Positions 19,173 to 28,208 of a stretch of DNA of 40,795 nucleotides are shown piece by piece (the first letter of the stretch is position 1; every line of letters begins with the position of its first letter). Below the pieces are notes generated by a model. It was not told the origin of the DNA. It was given only the letters and a program-made list of their open reading frames with translations, and made no database searches. This DNA is from Myxococcales bacterium (GTDB lineage: Bacteria > Myxococcota_A > Polyangia > Haliangiales > Haliangiaceae). The stretch lies in the NCBI GenBank assembly GCA_011526095.1, contig WYBA01000281.1, positions 1 to 40,795 on the forward strand, given 5' to 3'. Made by a program: the position numbers and the translations under genes.

Positions 19173-21332
19173 ATGACCCAGCAGCTGATGTTCGCGTTGA
19201 TCGGGATCGGAGGCGTCCTCCTCCTGGGGATCCTCGTGCTGGTGGCCCGGTGCTGGCAGCAGGTGGCCCAGGGCCAGGCGATGATCATCAACAAGATGCG
19301 CGACGAGCCGCAGGTGACGTTCACCGGCGCGGTCGTGCTGCCGATCATCCACAAGTCCGAGACGATGGACCTCTCGGTCAAGACGATCGAGATCACGCGG
19401 CGCCAGAAGGAGGGCCTGATCTGCGCGGACAACATCCGCGCCGACATCAAGGTCACGTTCTTCGTCCGGGTCAACAAGACCCGCGACGACGTGCTGCGCG
19501 TCGCGCAGTCGATCGGGTGCGCGCGCGCGTCGCAGCAGCAGACGCTCGAGGAGCTGTTCAGCGCCAAGTTCTCCGAGGCGCTCAAGACCGTCGGCAAGAA
19601 GATGGAGTTCGAGCAGCTCTACACCCAGCGCGACGTGTTCAAGGACCAGATCATCCAGGTCATCGGCAAGGACCTCAACGGCTACGTCCTCGACGACGCC
19701 GCGATCGACTACCTCGAGCAGACGCCGATCGAGGTGCTCGACCCCAGCAACGTCCTCGACTCGCTCGGCATCCAGAAGATCACGCGGATCACGACCCAGG
19801 CGGCGATCGACACCAACGAGCACAAGCAGCGCGAGCGGATGGAGCTCGGCCGCCAGAACCTGACCTCGGACGAGGCGATCTTCCGGTTCGAGCAGCAGCG
19901 CGCCGAGGCCGAGGCGAAGAAGAACAAGGAGATCGAGATCGCGACCGCGCGCGAGGCCAACGAGGCGCTGCGGTTCCGGCTCGAGGAGGAGAAGCGCACG
20001 CACGTCGACCGCCAGCGCGCCGAGGAGCAGGTCCAGATGGCCGAGCAGGCCAAGCTGCGCGCGGTCCAGGTCGCCGAGCAGGGCCGGGTCCGCGAGGTCG
20101 AGGTCGAGAAGGTGCGCGTCCAGAAGGCGCACGACCTCGAGGAGGTCGGTCGCCGCCGCGACGTCGAGCTCGGCTCGATCGAGATGGCCAAGGCGGTCGA
20201 GACCGAGAAGCGGACGATCGCGGACATCATCCGGGCGCGCGTCGCGGTCGACAAGACCGTCGCGGTCGAGGAGGAGGGGATCAAGGACCTGCGCACCGAC
20301 GCCGAGGCCAAGCGGACCAAGGCGCAGACGATCGTCCTGGCCGAGGCCGCGGCGCAGGAGCTGTTCATCAAGGACATCAAGAAGGCGGAGGCCGAGCAGC
20401 AGGTGGCGCAGGCCCACGCCAAGAAGCAGCTGATCCTGGCCGAGGCGGCGATGGAGGCCTCGGACAAGGAGGCGCGCGCCGCGATCCGCCGCGCCGAGGG
20501 CGCGCAAGCCGAGCACGCGGCCGAGGGCCTGGCCCACGTCCGCGTCAAGGAGGCCGACGCGGTCGCGCTGGAGAAGACCGGCCTGGCCCAGGCGCGGGTC
20601 AAGGACGCCGAGATCGCGGTGCTCGACCGCGAGGGCAACGTCGTCGCCGAGAACGCGCGCCGCAAGGCGTTCGCCGAGGCGGCGGGGCGCGAGGCCGAGG
20701 CCGCGGCGATCGAGAAGCAGGGCCTGGCCGAGGCGGTGGCGCTGCGCGAGCGGTTGCTCGCCGAGGTCACGGCCAAGCAGGCCGAGGCCGGCGCGATCGA
20801 GGCGCGGATGGCGGCCGAGGCGACGGGCCTGGCGCAGAAGGCGACCGCGATGCGCGAGCTGCAGGGCGACGCGAAGGACCACGAGGAGTTCCGGCTGCGC
20901 CTCGCCAACGAGCGCGAGATCGCGCTCAAGGCGCTCGACGCGCGGGTCGAGATGACCGAGCAGCAGGCCAAGGTCATGGCCGAGGCGATGGGCCACGCCA
21001 AGATCAACATCGTCGGCGGCGACGGCCAGTTCTTCGACCGGTTCGTCAAGGCGGTCGCGGTCGGCCAGCAGATCGACGGCGTCTACGACCAGTCCGACGT
21101 CGTGCGCCGCGCGCTCGGCGACCGGCTCGACGACGGGCACGGCAAGCTGATCGACGACCTCAAGGACGTCGTCGCGTCGGTCGGCGCGGGCAGCGAGCAG
21201 GTCAAGAACCTCAGCGTCGCCGCGCTGGTCGCGCGGCTGATGACGGGCGCCGACGACCCGACGCGGGCCAAGCTGCAGCACCTGCTCGACAGCGCGAACA
21301 AGCTCGGCGTCGCCGACGTGCGCGCGACCTGA
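19173..21332 (+). CDS. Flotillin-family (SPFH/Band 7) protein
   Basis: The protein has 719 residues. One N-terminal membrane helix (about 5-27) is followed by the SPFH domain (about 30-220: QAMIINKMRDEPQVTFTG, HKSETMDLSVKTIEI, DIKVTFFVRV, LEELFSAKFSEALKTVGKKMEF). A very long Glu/Ala/Lys/Arg coiled coil runs from about 225 to 610, typical of flotillins and longer than most. The C-terminal region has INIVGGDGQFFDRFV and a helical end. A Shine-Dalgarno (GGAG, about 8 bases upstream) lies at the end of the YqiJ-like gene. It should form large membrane-bound oligomers. The downstream giant ATPase starts 11 bp later and is probably a functional partner. Confidence 0.92.
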   Translation: MTQQLMFALIGIGGVLLLGILVLVARCWQQVAQGQAMIINKMRDEPQVTFTGAVVLPIIHKSETMDLSVKTIEITRRQKEGLICADNIRADIKVTFFVRVNKTRDDVLRVAQSIGCARASQQQTLEELFSAKFSEALKTVGKKMEFEQLYTQRDVFKDQIIQVIGKDLNGYVLDDAAIDYLEQTPIEVLDPSNVLDSLGIQKITRITTQAAIDTNEHKQRERMELGRQNLTSDEAIFRFEQQRAEAEAKKNKEIEIATAREANEALRFRLEEEKRTHVDRQRAEEQVQMAEQAKLRAVQVAEQGRVREVEVEKVRVQKAHDLEEVGRRRDVELGSIEMAKAVETEKRTIADIIRARVAVDKTVAVEEEGIKDLRTDAEAKRTKAQTIVLAEAAAQELFIKDIKKAEAEQQVAQAHAKKQLILAEAAMEASDKEARAAIRRAEGAQAEHAAEGLAHVRVKEADAVALEKTGLAQARVKDAEIAVLDREGNVVAENARRKAFAEAAGREAEAAAIEKQGLAEAVALRERLLAEVTAKQAEAGAIEARMAAEATGLAQKATAMRELQGDAKDHEEFRLRLANEREIALKALDARVEMTEQQAKVMAEAMGHAKINIVGGDGQFFDRFVKAVAVGQQIDGVYDQSDVVRRALGDRLDDGHGKLIDDLKDVVASVGAGSEQVKNLSVAALVARLMTGADDPTRAKLQHLLDSANKLGVADVRAT

Positions 21333-21343
21333 GCGGCCCCGTC

Positions 21344-24300
21344 ATGGCCGACCAGGGGACTCCAGCCGGTACGGGCGCCGGCGGCGACGTCGACGCCGCG
21401 CTCGCCGGCGGCAACTACGAGGTGCTGCGCCAGCGGCTGCGCGCCGCGGGCGCGGAGCTGCAGCGCCGCGCCGAGGACCTCAACGCGCGGCGGCGGGCGA
21501 CGTTCGGCGCGACCGAGCCGCAGCTGCTCGCGACCGAGCGGGTGCGGACGGAGCACAGCTGCGTCCCGGTCGACCTCGTCGCCGTCGGCGACCAGCTGCT
21601 GATCGGGTTCAACGCGTTCCTCGGGCTCAAGGCCGAGACCGGCGTCGGCGACGTGCTCGCGCTCCACCGGTTCGAGCCCGGCGCCGACGGCGGCTACGAC
21701 TGCTCGCCCTTGCCGCTCGACGGGCTCGGCGGGTTCCTCGTCGGCGACGATCTGCGCCGCGACTTCGCCAACCTGTACCGCTACTACCGCGACGCGAAGC
21801 TGCTCCAGCTGGTCAAGCGGGACACCCAGCTGCTCGCCGTGTTCCAGGCCGGCGCGACGTGGCGCGACGTCAAGGTGCTGCGGTGGCGGATCGAGGCGGG
21901 CGGGCGCCTCGTCTACGTCGACGATCGCGGCGATCGCGACCACGCGGCGCGGGCGCCGGCGGCGTTCGACTTCGCGTGGACCGAGGTCACCCGCGACGAC
22001 CAGGTGTCGGGCCGCCACCCGCACTACAACATCCTCGACACGCTGTTCGTCGAGACCGTCGCGGGCACGCTGACGATCAAGATCGAGGACAACACCGAGA
22101 CCGGGCAGGGCATCCACGACGAGCCGGTCGACGACAAGAACCAGTCCCTCGACGACGCGCGGATCTTCTACGCGCGGATCGGCGCGCCCGGCGGGCTGAT
22201 CCTGCTCAAGATCCTGCCGTTCCGCGAGGAGCGGTGGCGCTACCTGGTGTTCGACGGTCGGTCGCGCCGGGTGATCCGCGCCGACGCGATCGGCCAGGGT
22301 TGCCGGAGCCTGCCCGAGGACCACGGCGTCGTGTTCCCCGGCGGCTACGTGCTCGTCGGTGGGGCGCACAAGCTGTTCGACGGCGACGCGGCCGAGTACG
22401 AGCTCGAGCACGAGCTGCGCTCGCCCAACGGCGAGGACGTCCTCTACGTCTACCGCCGCGGCCGCGACGGCGCGCAGGTGCTCTACGCCTACAACCTGAT
22501 CGCCAAGGAGATCGCGACGCCGATCCACTGCCACGGCTACTCGCTGTTCGGCGACGGACGGATGATCGTGTTCCGGGCGCTCAGCGCGGAGCCGGCGCGC
22601 GTCCACCCGATGCAGGTGTGGCGGACGTCGTTCACCTCGGCGGACCACGCGGCCGCGGCGCCGACCGACGGCAGCTACCTGGCCAAGGTCGGCAACGCGG
22701 ACCTCGTGCGCGGTCTGTCCGACGTGCTGTCGATCTGCCGGCTGGCGGCGGTCGACGAGCCGCAGCGCCAGACGTTCCAGGACATCCTCGCGCTCGGCAG
22801 CCGCGCGAGCGACGCCTACTACTGGCTCGGCCACGCCGAGTGCGGCGACCTCAAGGGCGCGGTCGGCGACGTCCGGGGCGCGGCGCGGTTGATCCTCGAC
22901 GAGTTCGAGAAGGTCGTCGCGCTGCGGGCCGAGGCCGCGCGCGCGCTCGCCGCGGCCGAGGCCGAGGTGGCGGCGCGACTGGCGGCGACGCGGTCGGAGA
23001 GCTGGGACACGGTCGAGCCGTTCCTCGACGCGCTGACCGGGCTGCGCGGGCTGCGCGGCGGCCTGATCACGCGCAAGGAGATCCGGTTCATCGACGTCGC
23101 GCGGCTGACCGCGCTCGAGGCAGAGGTCGTCGCCGCGTTCGATCGCGTCACCACGGACTGCGTCGCGCTGCTCGCGCGCGGGGAGGCGTTCGCCGAGCTC
23201 GTGGCGCGGGCGCAGCGCGTCGCGGGCGAGGTCGGCGCGATCGCGACGGCGGCGGCGGTGCGGCCGCAGCGCGAGCAGATCGACCAGGTCGCCGCCGGCC
23301 TGGCGCTGCTCGGCGAGGTCGTCGGCGGGCTCAAGATCGACGACGCGACCCGGCGCACCGCGATCCTCGAGAACATCACCGAGGCGTTCGGGCAGATCAA
23401 CCGCGCCCGCGCCACGGTCGAGGCGCGGCAGCGCGAGCTGGCGGCGGTGGAGGGGCGCGCCGAGTTCGGCGCCCAGGTCAAGCTGCTCACCCAGGCGGTC
23501 GCGTCGGCGCTGGCGCAGTGCGACACGCCGGACCGGTGCGACGCGGAGCTGACGCGGCTGATGGTCCAGCTCGAGGAGCTGGAGGCGCGGTTCGCCGACG
23601 TCGACGAGCTCACCGCGGAGCTCGCGGTCAAGCGCGAGGAGATCGTCGACGCGGTCGGCGCGCGCAAGCAGCAGCTCCAGGCCGAGCGCCAGCGCCGCGC
23701 CGCCAACCTCCAGAAGGCGGCGCAGCGGATCCTCGACGGCGTCGCGCGGCGCGCCGCGACGCTCGGCACGGCCGACGACGTCAACGCGTTCTTCGCCGCC
23801 GACGCGATGATCGCCAAGCTGCGCGACCTGATCGCGGAGCTCGGCAAGCTGGGCGACGCGGTCAAGGCCGACGAGCTCGACGCGCGGCTCAAGACGACCC
23901 GGCAGGACGCGCTGCGCGGGCTGCGCGACAAGCTCGACCTGTTCGAGGCCGGCGCCGACGGCGAGGTGATCAAGCTCGGCGCGCACCGGTTCGCGGTCAA
24001 CACCGAGCCGCTCGAGCTGATGATCGTGCCGTGGCAGGACGGGCTCGCCGTCCACCTCGCCGGCACCGACTTCCACGAGCCGCTCGACGATCCGCGCCTG
24101 GCGGCGACGCGCGCGCTGTGGGCGCAGGACCTGCCGTCGGAGTCGCCCGAGGTCTACCGCGGCGAGTTCCTTGCCGCCGAGCTGCTGGCGCTGGCGGAGG
24201 CCGGGCAGGGCGGGCTGACGCTCGATGGCCTGCGCGCCGCGGTGCGCGACGGGACGCTCGAGACGCTGGTGCGGACGGCGGCGCAGGCCCGCTACGACGA

Positions 24301-26653
24301 GGGCTACGAGCGCGGCGTCCACGATCACGACGCCGCGAAGATCCTCGACCGCGTGCTGGCGATGCGCGACGCCGCGGGGCTGCTCGCGTACCCCGCGGCG
24401 GCCCGCGCGCTCGCGTGCCTGTGGTGGGCGACGCCCGGCGCGACGGGCGGCGGCGACGACGCGGCGCGCGCGCGCTGGCATCGCCGCGCGCGGAGCCTGG
24501 CGCGGCTCGCCGACACGCTCGGCGATCGCGGCGCGCGGGCGGCGCTGGCCAGCGAGCTCGCGGCGGCGCTCGGTCGGTTCGCGGCCGAGCGCCTCGGCGC
24601 GGCCCCCGGGCTGGGCGCCGGCGACGCGCGGCTCGCCGCGGCGTACCTGGTGGCCGAGCTCGCGGCCGAGCCGCCGCGGTTCGTCATCAGCCACGCGGCG
24701 CAGGCGATCGTCGACGCGCTGCACGCCGAGCTCGACGCGCGCGGCGCGCGCGCCGCGTTCGACGACGATCTCCACGCGCTCGCCGCGGCGCCGGACGCGC
24801 CCGGCCCGGCGGTCGCGCTCGCCGCGGCGTGGGTCGACGGCGTCGTCGCGCGCCGGCCCGAGCTGGCCGCGGCCGCGGTCGAGGCCGCCGCCGTGCTGTG
24901 CACGCCGGCGCTGGCGCGCGAGCCGTCGAGCGCCGCGGTCGAGGCGCGGATCGAGGGCCTGTTCGGCCGGCACCCGCGGCTCGACGGCGGCGCGCTCGCG
25001 GTCCGCCTCGACGAGCTGACCGCTCGGCTCGACGCGTTCCGCACGACGACGGTGCCGGCGTTCCGCGCCTACCGCGCGCTGCGCGCCGAGCTCGCGGACC
25101 GCGAGCGGCGCCGGCTGCGCGTCGCCGAGCTGGCGCCGCGCGTGATGTCGTCGTTCGTGCGCAACCGCCTGATCGACGAGGTCTACCTGCCGCTGATCGG
25201 CGCGAACCTGGCCAAGCAGCTCGGCGCCGCCGGCGCGGCCAAGCGCACCGATCAGATGGGCCTGCTCCTGCTGATCTCGCCGCCGGGCTACGGCAAGACG
25301 ACGCTGATGGAGTACGTCGCGTCGCGGCTGGGCCTGGCGTTCGTCAAGGTCAACGGCCCCGCGCTCGGCCACGCCGTGACCTCGCTCGATCCGGCGGAGG
25401 CGCCCAACGCCACCGCCCGCCAGGAGATCGAGAAGGTGTCGATGGCGCTCGAGATGGGCAGCAACGTGATGCTCTACCTCGACGACATCCAGCACACCTC
25501 GCCCGAGCTGCTGCAGAAGTTCATCTCGCTGTGCGACGCCCAGCGCAAGATCGAAGGCGTGTGGCGCGGCGCGACCCGCACCTACGACCTGCGGGGCAAG
25601 AAGTTCTGCGTCGTCATGGCCGGCAACCCGTACACCGAGTCGGGCGAGACGTTCGCGATCCCCGACATGCTCGCCAACCGCGCCGACGTCTACAACCTCG
25701 GCGACGTGCTGACCGGGCGCGACGAGGCGTTCGCGCTGTCGTACCTGGAGAACGCGCTGACCTCGAACCCGGTGCTCGCCCCGCTCGCCACCCGCGACCT
25801 CGGCGACGTCTACAAGCTGGTGCGGATGGCGAAGGGCGAGCCGGTGCCGACGACCGAGCTGTCGCACGGCTACGCCGCGGTCGAGCTCGAGGAGCTGCTC
25901 GCGGTGCTTCGCCACCTGTTCCGGGTCCAGGCGGTGCTGCTCCGGGTCAACCAGGAGTACATCCGCTCGGCGGCGCAGGCCGACGCGTTCCGCACCGAGC
26001 CGCCGTTCAAGCTGCAGGGCAGCTACCGCAACATGAACAAGATCACCGAGAAGGTGGTCGCGGCGCTGACCGAGGCCGAGCTCGAGGCGCTGATCGACGA
26101 TCACTACCAGGGCGAGGCGCAGACGCTGACGACCGCGGCGGAGCAGAACCTGCTCAAGCTGGCGGAGCTGCGCGGGCGGCTGACGCCGGAGCGCGCGGCG
26201 CGGTGGGCCGAGATCAAGGGCGAGTTCGTGCGCCAGCGCCGGATGGGCGGCGCGGCCGACGATCCGGTGGCGCGCGTCGTCGGCGGGATCGGCGGGGAGC
26301 TGCGCGAGCTGCGCGACGCGGTGACCGCCGCGGCGGCGGCTCGGTCACCGCGCGACGCGGCGGCCGGGGCCGGCGACGTCGCGGCCTGGCTCGGGCCGCG
26401 GCTCGACGCGCTCGCGGCGCGGCTCGACCAGCAGCTCGACAAGCCGGCGCACGTCGTCGTGCGCTACCCGACCGAGGGGGTGAGCCAGGTGCTCGAGCAG
26501 CAGATCCAGCTGATCGAGCGGTCGCTCGTGCCGGTGGTCCAGGCGGCGATCCACCAGCGCGGCGAGGACCAGATCCTCAGCGCGCAGGTCGCGCGGGTGA
26601 TCGAGCTGCTCGAGCAGCTCGACGCGCGGGTGCGCGGCGCCGGCGGGGCCTGA
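21344..26653 (+). CDS. Giant DUF3686/AAA ATPase ('DNA repair ATPase' type)
   Basis: The protein has 1769 residues. After a short helical start, about 60-450 is a beta-rich DUF3686-type domain (VPVDLVAVGDQLLIGFNAF, RHPHYNILDTLFVETVAGTLTIKIEDNTETG, and PFREERWRYLVFDGRS in separate parts). About 520-880 is mainly coiled coil. About 880-1290 is a helical region. The AAA module has Walker A SPPGYGKTT (Lys1318), Walker B LYLDDIQHTSPE (Asp1380-1381), and a sensor region VVMAGNPYTESGETF. The C-terminus is helical with a coiled-coil end. Databases label relatives 'DNA repair ATPase', a name not backed by experiment that I know of. Close linkage to flotillin suggests a membrane-bound machine. Molecular role unknown. 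Confidence 0.85.
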   Translation: MADQGTPAGTGAGGDVDAALAGGNYEVLRQRLRAAGAELQRRAEDLNARRRATFGATEPQLLATERVRTEHSCVPVDLVAVGDQLLIGFNAFLGLKAETGVGDVLALHRFEPGADGGYDCSPLPLDGLGGFLVGDDLRRDFANLYRYYRDAKLLQLVKRDTQLLAVFQAGATWRDVKVLRWRIEAGGRLVYVDDRGDRDHAARAPAAFDFAWTEVTRDDQVSGRHPHYNILDTLFVETVAGTLTIKIEDNTETGQGIHDEPVDDKNQSLDDARIFYARIGAPGGLILLKILPFREERWRYLVFDGRSRRVIRADAIGQGCRSLPEDHGVVFPGGYVLVGGAHKLFDGDAAEYELEHELRSPNGEDVLYVYRRGRDGAQVLYAYNLIAKEIATPIHCHGYSLFGDGRMIVFRALSAEPARVHPMQVWRTSFTSADHAAAAPTDGSYLAKVGNADLVRGLSDVLSICRLAAVDEPQRQTFQDILALGSRASDAYYWLGHAECGDLKGAVGDVRGAARLILDEFEKVVALRAEAARALAAAEAEVAARLAATRSESWDTVEPFLDALTGLRGLRGGLITRKEIRFIDVARLTALEAEVVAAFDRVTTDCVALLARGEAFAELVARAQRVAGEVGAIATAAAVRPQREQIDQVAAGLALLGEVVGGLKIDDATRRTAILENITEAFGQINRARATVEARQRELAAVEGRAEFGAQVKLLTQAVASALAQCDTPDRCDAELTRLMVQLEELEARFADVDELTAELAVKREEIVDAVGARKQQLQAERQRRAANLQKAAQRILDGVARRAATLGTADDVNAFFAADAMIAKLRDLIAELGKLGDAVKADELDARLKTTRQDALRGLRDKLDLFEAGADGEVIKLGAHRFAVNTEPLELMIVPWQDGLAVHLAGTDFHEPLDDPRLAATRALWAQDLPSESPEVYRGEFLAAELLALAEAGQGGLTLDGLRAAVRDGTLETLVRTAAQARYDEGYERGVHDHDAAKILDRVLAMRDAAGLLAYPAAARALACLWWATPGATGGGDDAARARWHRRARSLARLADTLGDRGARAALASELAAALGRFAAERLGAAPGLGAGDARLAAAYLVAELAAEPPRFVISHAAQAIVDALHAELDARGARAAFDDDLHALAAAPDAPGPAVALAAAWVDGVVARRPELAAAAVEAAAVLCTPALAREPSSAAVEARIEGLFGRHPRLDGGALAVRLDELTARLDAFRTTTVPAFRAYRALRAELADRERRRLRVAELAPRVMSSFVRNRLIDEVYLPLIGANLAKQLGAAGAAKRTDQMGLLLLISPPGYGKTTLMEYVASRLGLAFVKVNGPALGHAVTSLDPAEAPNATARQEIEKVSMALEMGSNVMLYLDDIQHTSPELLQKFISLCDAQRKIEGVWRGATRTYDLRGKKFCVVMAGNPYTESGETFAIPDMLANRADVYNLGDVLTGRDEAFALSYLENALTSNPVLAPLATRDLGDVYKLVRMAKGEPVPTTELSHGYAAVELEELLAVLRHLFRVQAVLLRVNQEYIRSAAQADAFRTEPPFKLQGSYRNMNKITEKVVAALTEAELEALIDDHYQGEAQTLTTAAEQNLLKLAELRGRLTPERAARWAEIKGEFVRQRRMGGAADDPVARVVGGIGGELRELRDAVTAAAAARSPRDAAAGAGDVAAWLGPRLDALAARLDQQLDKPAHVVVRYPTEGVSQVLEQQIQLIERSLVPVVQAAIHQRGEDQILSAQVARVIELLEQLDARVRGAGGA

Positions 26654-26686
26654 CGCGGCGGCGCGGCGGCGCGGTGGCGCGCGGGG

Positions 26687-27619
26687 TCAGCGCCCGACCG
26701 GCGCGCTCGACTCGCGCAGGACTTCCTCGATCACGCCCACCATCGAGTCCTCGGACAGGGTCGCGAGCGGCCCCGCGGGCGGCGGCTCGGCCGCGACGGC
26801 GATCGGGTTGGTCGGCGCGTCCTCGATCTCGTCGAGGGGGCGTGGCGCGTCGATCACCTCGAGCACGACGCCGGTGATGTTGTCGTGGCCGCCGGCCTGC
26901 CGCGCGTGGGCGACCATCGCGGCGAGCGCGTCGTCGGCGGTCCCGGCGGCGACGCGCGTCGCGACCTCGTCGTCGGGGAGGTACTCGTACAGCCCGTCGC
27001 TGCACAGCAGGATCCGGTCGCCGCGGCGCAGCCGGGCGTGCGCGTGATCCACCCGCGTCGCCTCCGACACGCCGATCGCGTTGCACAGCACCGAGCGCGC
27101 CGGCGACACGCGCGCCTCCTCCTCGGTGAGCTGGCCCGCCTGCCGCATCACCTCCGCGACGGTGTGATCGGCGGTCAGCCGCTGCGCCGCGCCGTCCGAC
27201 ACCAGGTAGACGCGGCTGTCGCCGACGTGGGCGACGAACGCCTCGCCGCCGATCACCAGCACGACGTCGAGCGTCGTGCCCATCCCCGCCTTGTCGCTCT
27301 CGTGGCGGCTCCGCGTCAGCACGGCGTCGTTGGCCAGGCGCACGGCGCGCTCGAGCAGCGTCCGCGCCTCCCTGGGGCGCACGCCGGGGATCGCGGCCAG
27401 GCAGGTCCGGACGACGTCGACCGCCATCGCGCTGGCGACGTCGCCGGCGCCGTGGCCGCCCATGCCGTCGGCCAGGATCGCGAACCGTCCGTCGGGATCG
27501 ACGTAGCAGGCGTCCTCGTTGCGCTCGCGCACGGCGCCCACGTCGGTACGCTGCACCCCGCGGGCGGCGAGCCGCGCGCCGGGGAGGCGGTGGGGGGACG
27601 AGGTGCCCACGTCTGACAT
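26687..27619 (-). CDS. PP2C-family protein Ser/Thr phosphatase
   Basis: The protein has 310 residues. All PP2C metal motifs are present: VRERNEDA, ILADGMGGHGAG, GTTLD, VGDSRVYL, DHTVAE, LLCSDGLYEYLPD, and GGHDNIT. The catalytic domain covers about 18-258; an acidic, Pro-rich tail follows with no recognisable domain. It resembles PrpC/Stp enzymes that reverse Hanks-type kinases, two of which are encoded in this window, so these are possible substrates. It is convergent with the giant ATPase gene (33 bp apart). No Shine-Dalgarno is evident before the ATG. Confidence 0.93.
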   Translation of the reverse strand: MSDVGTSSPHRLPGARLAARGVQRTDVGAVRERNEDACYVDPDGRFAILADGMGGHGAGDVASAMAVDVVRTCLAAIPGVRPREARTLLERAVRLANDAVLTRSRHESDKAGMGTTLDVVLVIGGEAFVAHVGDSRVYLVSDGAAQRLTADHTVAEVMRQAGQLTEEEARVSPARSVLCNAIGVSEATRVDHAHARLRRGDRILLCSDGLYEYLPDDEVATRVAAGTADDALAAMVAHARQAGGHDNITGVVLEVIDAPRPLDEIEDAPTNPIAVAAEPPPAGPLATLSEDSMVGVIEEVLRESSAPVGR

Positions 27620-27725
27620 GGTGGCGCGGCGGAGGTCGGAGGTGTCAACAATCCGCGCCCGGGGCGCGTGAGGTGTCCAAGCCTACGGGATCATGGGGTG
27701 TCCTGGGACGGGCAGACCCCGGCGA

Positions 27726-28208
27726 TCACTGGAACGCGGCCCGGAGGTTGTCGATCGTGGCGAGCCGGGCCAGCCGCAGGCGGCGCGCGTCGCGGAAGCA
27801 CAGGAGCGACGGCACGAGGCACGCCACCAGGAGGCCCGCGACCACGGCGATGACGACGGGGTCCTGGTCGCGCTCGCTGCCCGCGAACCCGAGCAGCGCC
27901 AGCGCGAACAGCGTCGCGCCGAGCGCGTAGCACACCCCGAGGGTGATCGCGGCCCAGCGCCGCCCGCGCAGCGTCAGCCCGCCGAGCCCGCACAGCGCCG
28001 CCGCGACGGCGGTGTAGATCGCGCCGACCGTCAGCGGTTCGCGCTCGCCCTCGACGATGCCGGCGATCAGCACGAGGATCGCCAGCAGCAGGTGCACCAG
28101 GCTCACGACGAGCGCGGTCACGCCCCCCGCGACCGGCAGCCTCGCCGGGCCGAGGTCGACCGGGTGCGGGATCGCTGGCTCGTCGGCCTCGCGCCGGGTC
28201 GGCGTCAC
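27726..28208 (-). CDS. Small four-helix membrane protein
   Basis: The protein has 160 residues with a GTG start overlapping the biotin-carboxylase stop by 4 bp. It has four hydrophobic segments: GGVTALVVSLVHLLLAILVL, AIYTAVAAALCGLGGL, AAITLGVCYALGATLFALAL and VVIAVVAGLLVACLVPSLL. A basic tail (FRDARRLRLARLATIDNLR) faces the cytoplasm by charge rule. No family recognised. Its coupling to a biotin carboxylase gene is unexplained. It is last in a four-gene minus-strand operon. Confidence 0.72.
   Translation of the reverse strand: MTPTRREADEPAIPHPVDLGPARLPVAGGVTALVVSLVHLLLAILVLIAGIVEGEREPLTVGAIYTAVAAALCGLGGLTLRGRRWAAITLGVCYALGATLFALALLGFAGSERDQDPVVIAVVAGLLVACLVPSLLCFRDARRLRLARLATIDNLRAAFQ

Noticed and set aside
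21083..26104. 1673-codon open frame antisense to the giant ATPase, and similar frames antisense at 8404-12048 and 19071-21281
   Set aside because: Arg/Val/Leu/Gly-rich low-complexity translations without domains; produced by the extreme GC content opposite real genes with clear motifs.
27643..27648. Perfect TTGACA on the minus strand upstream of the PP2C gene
   Set aside because: No -10 element at 16-18 bp; the proper distance holds only CG-rich sequence.
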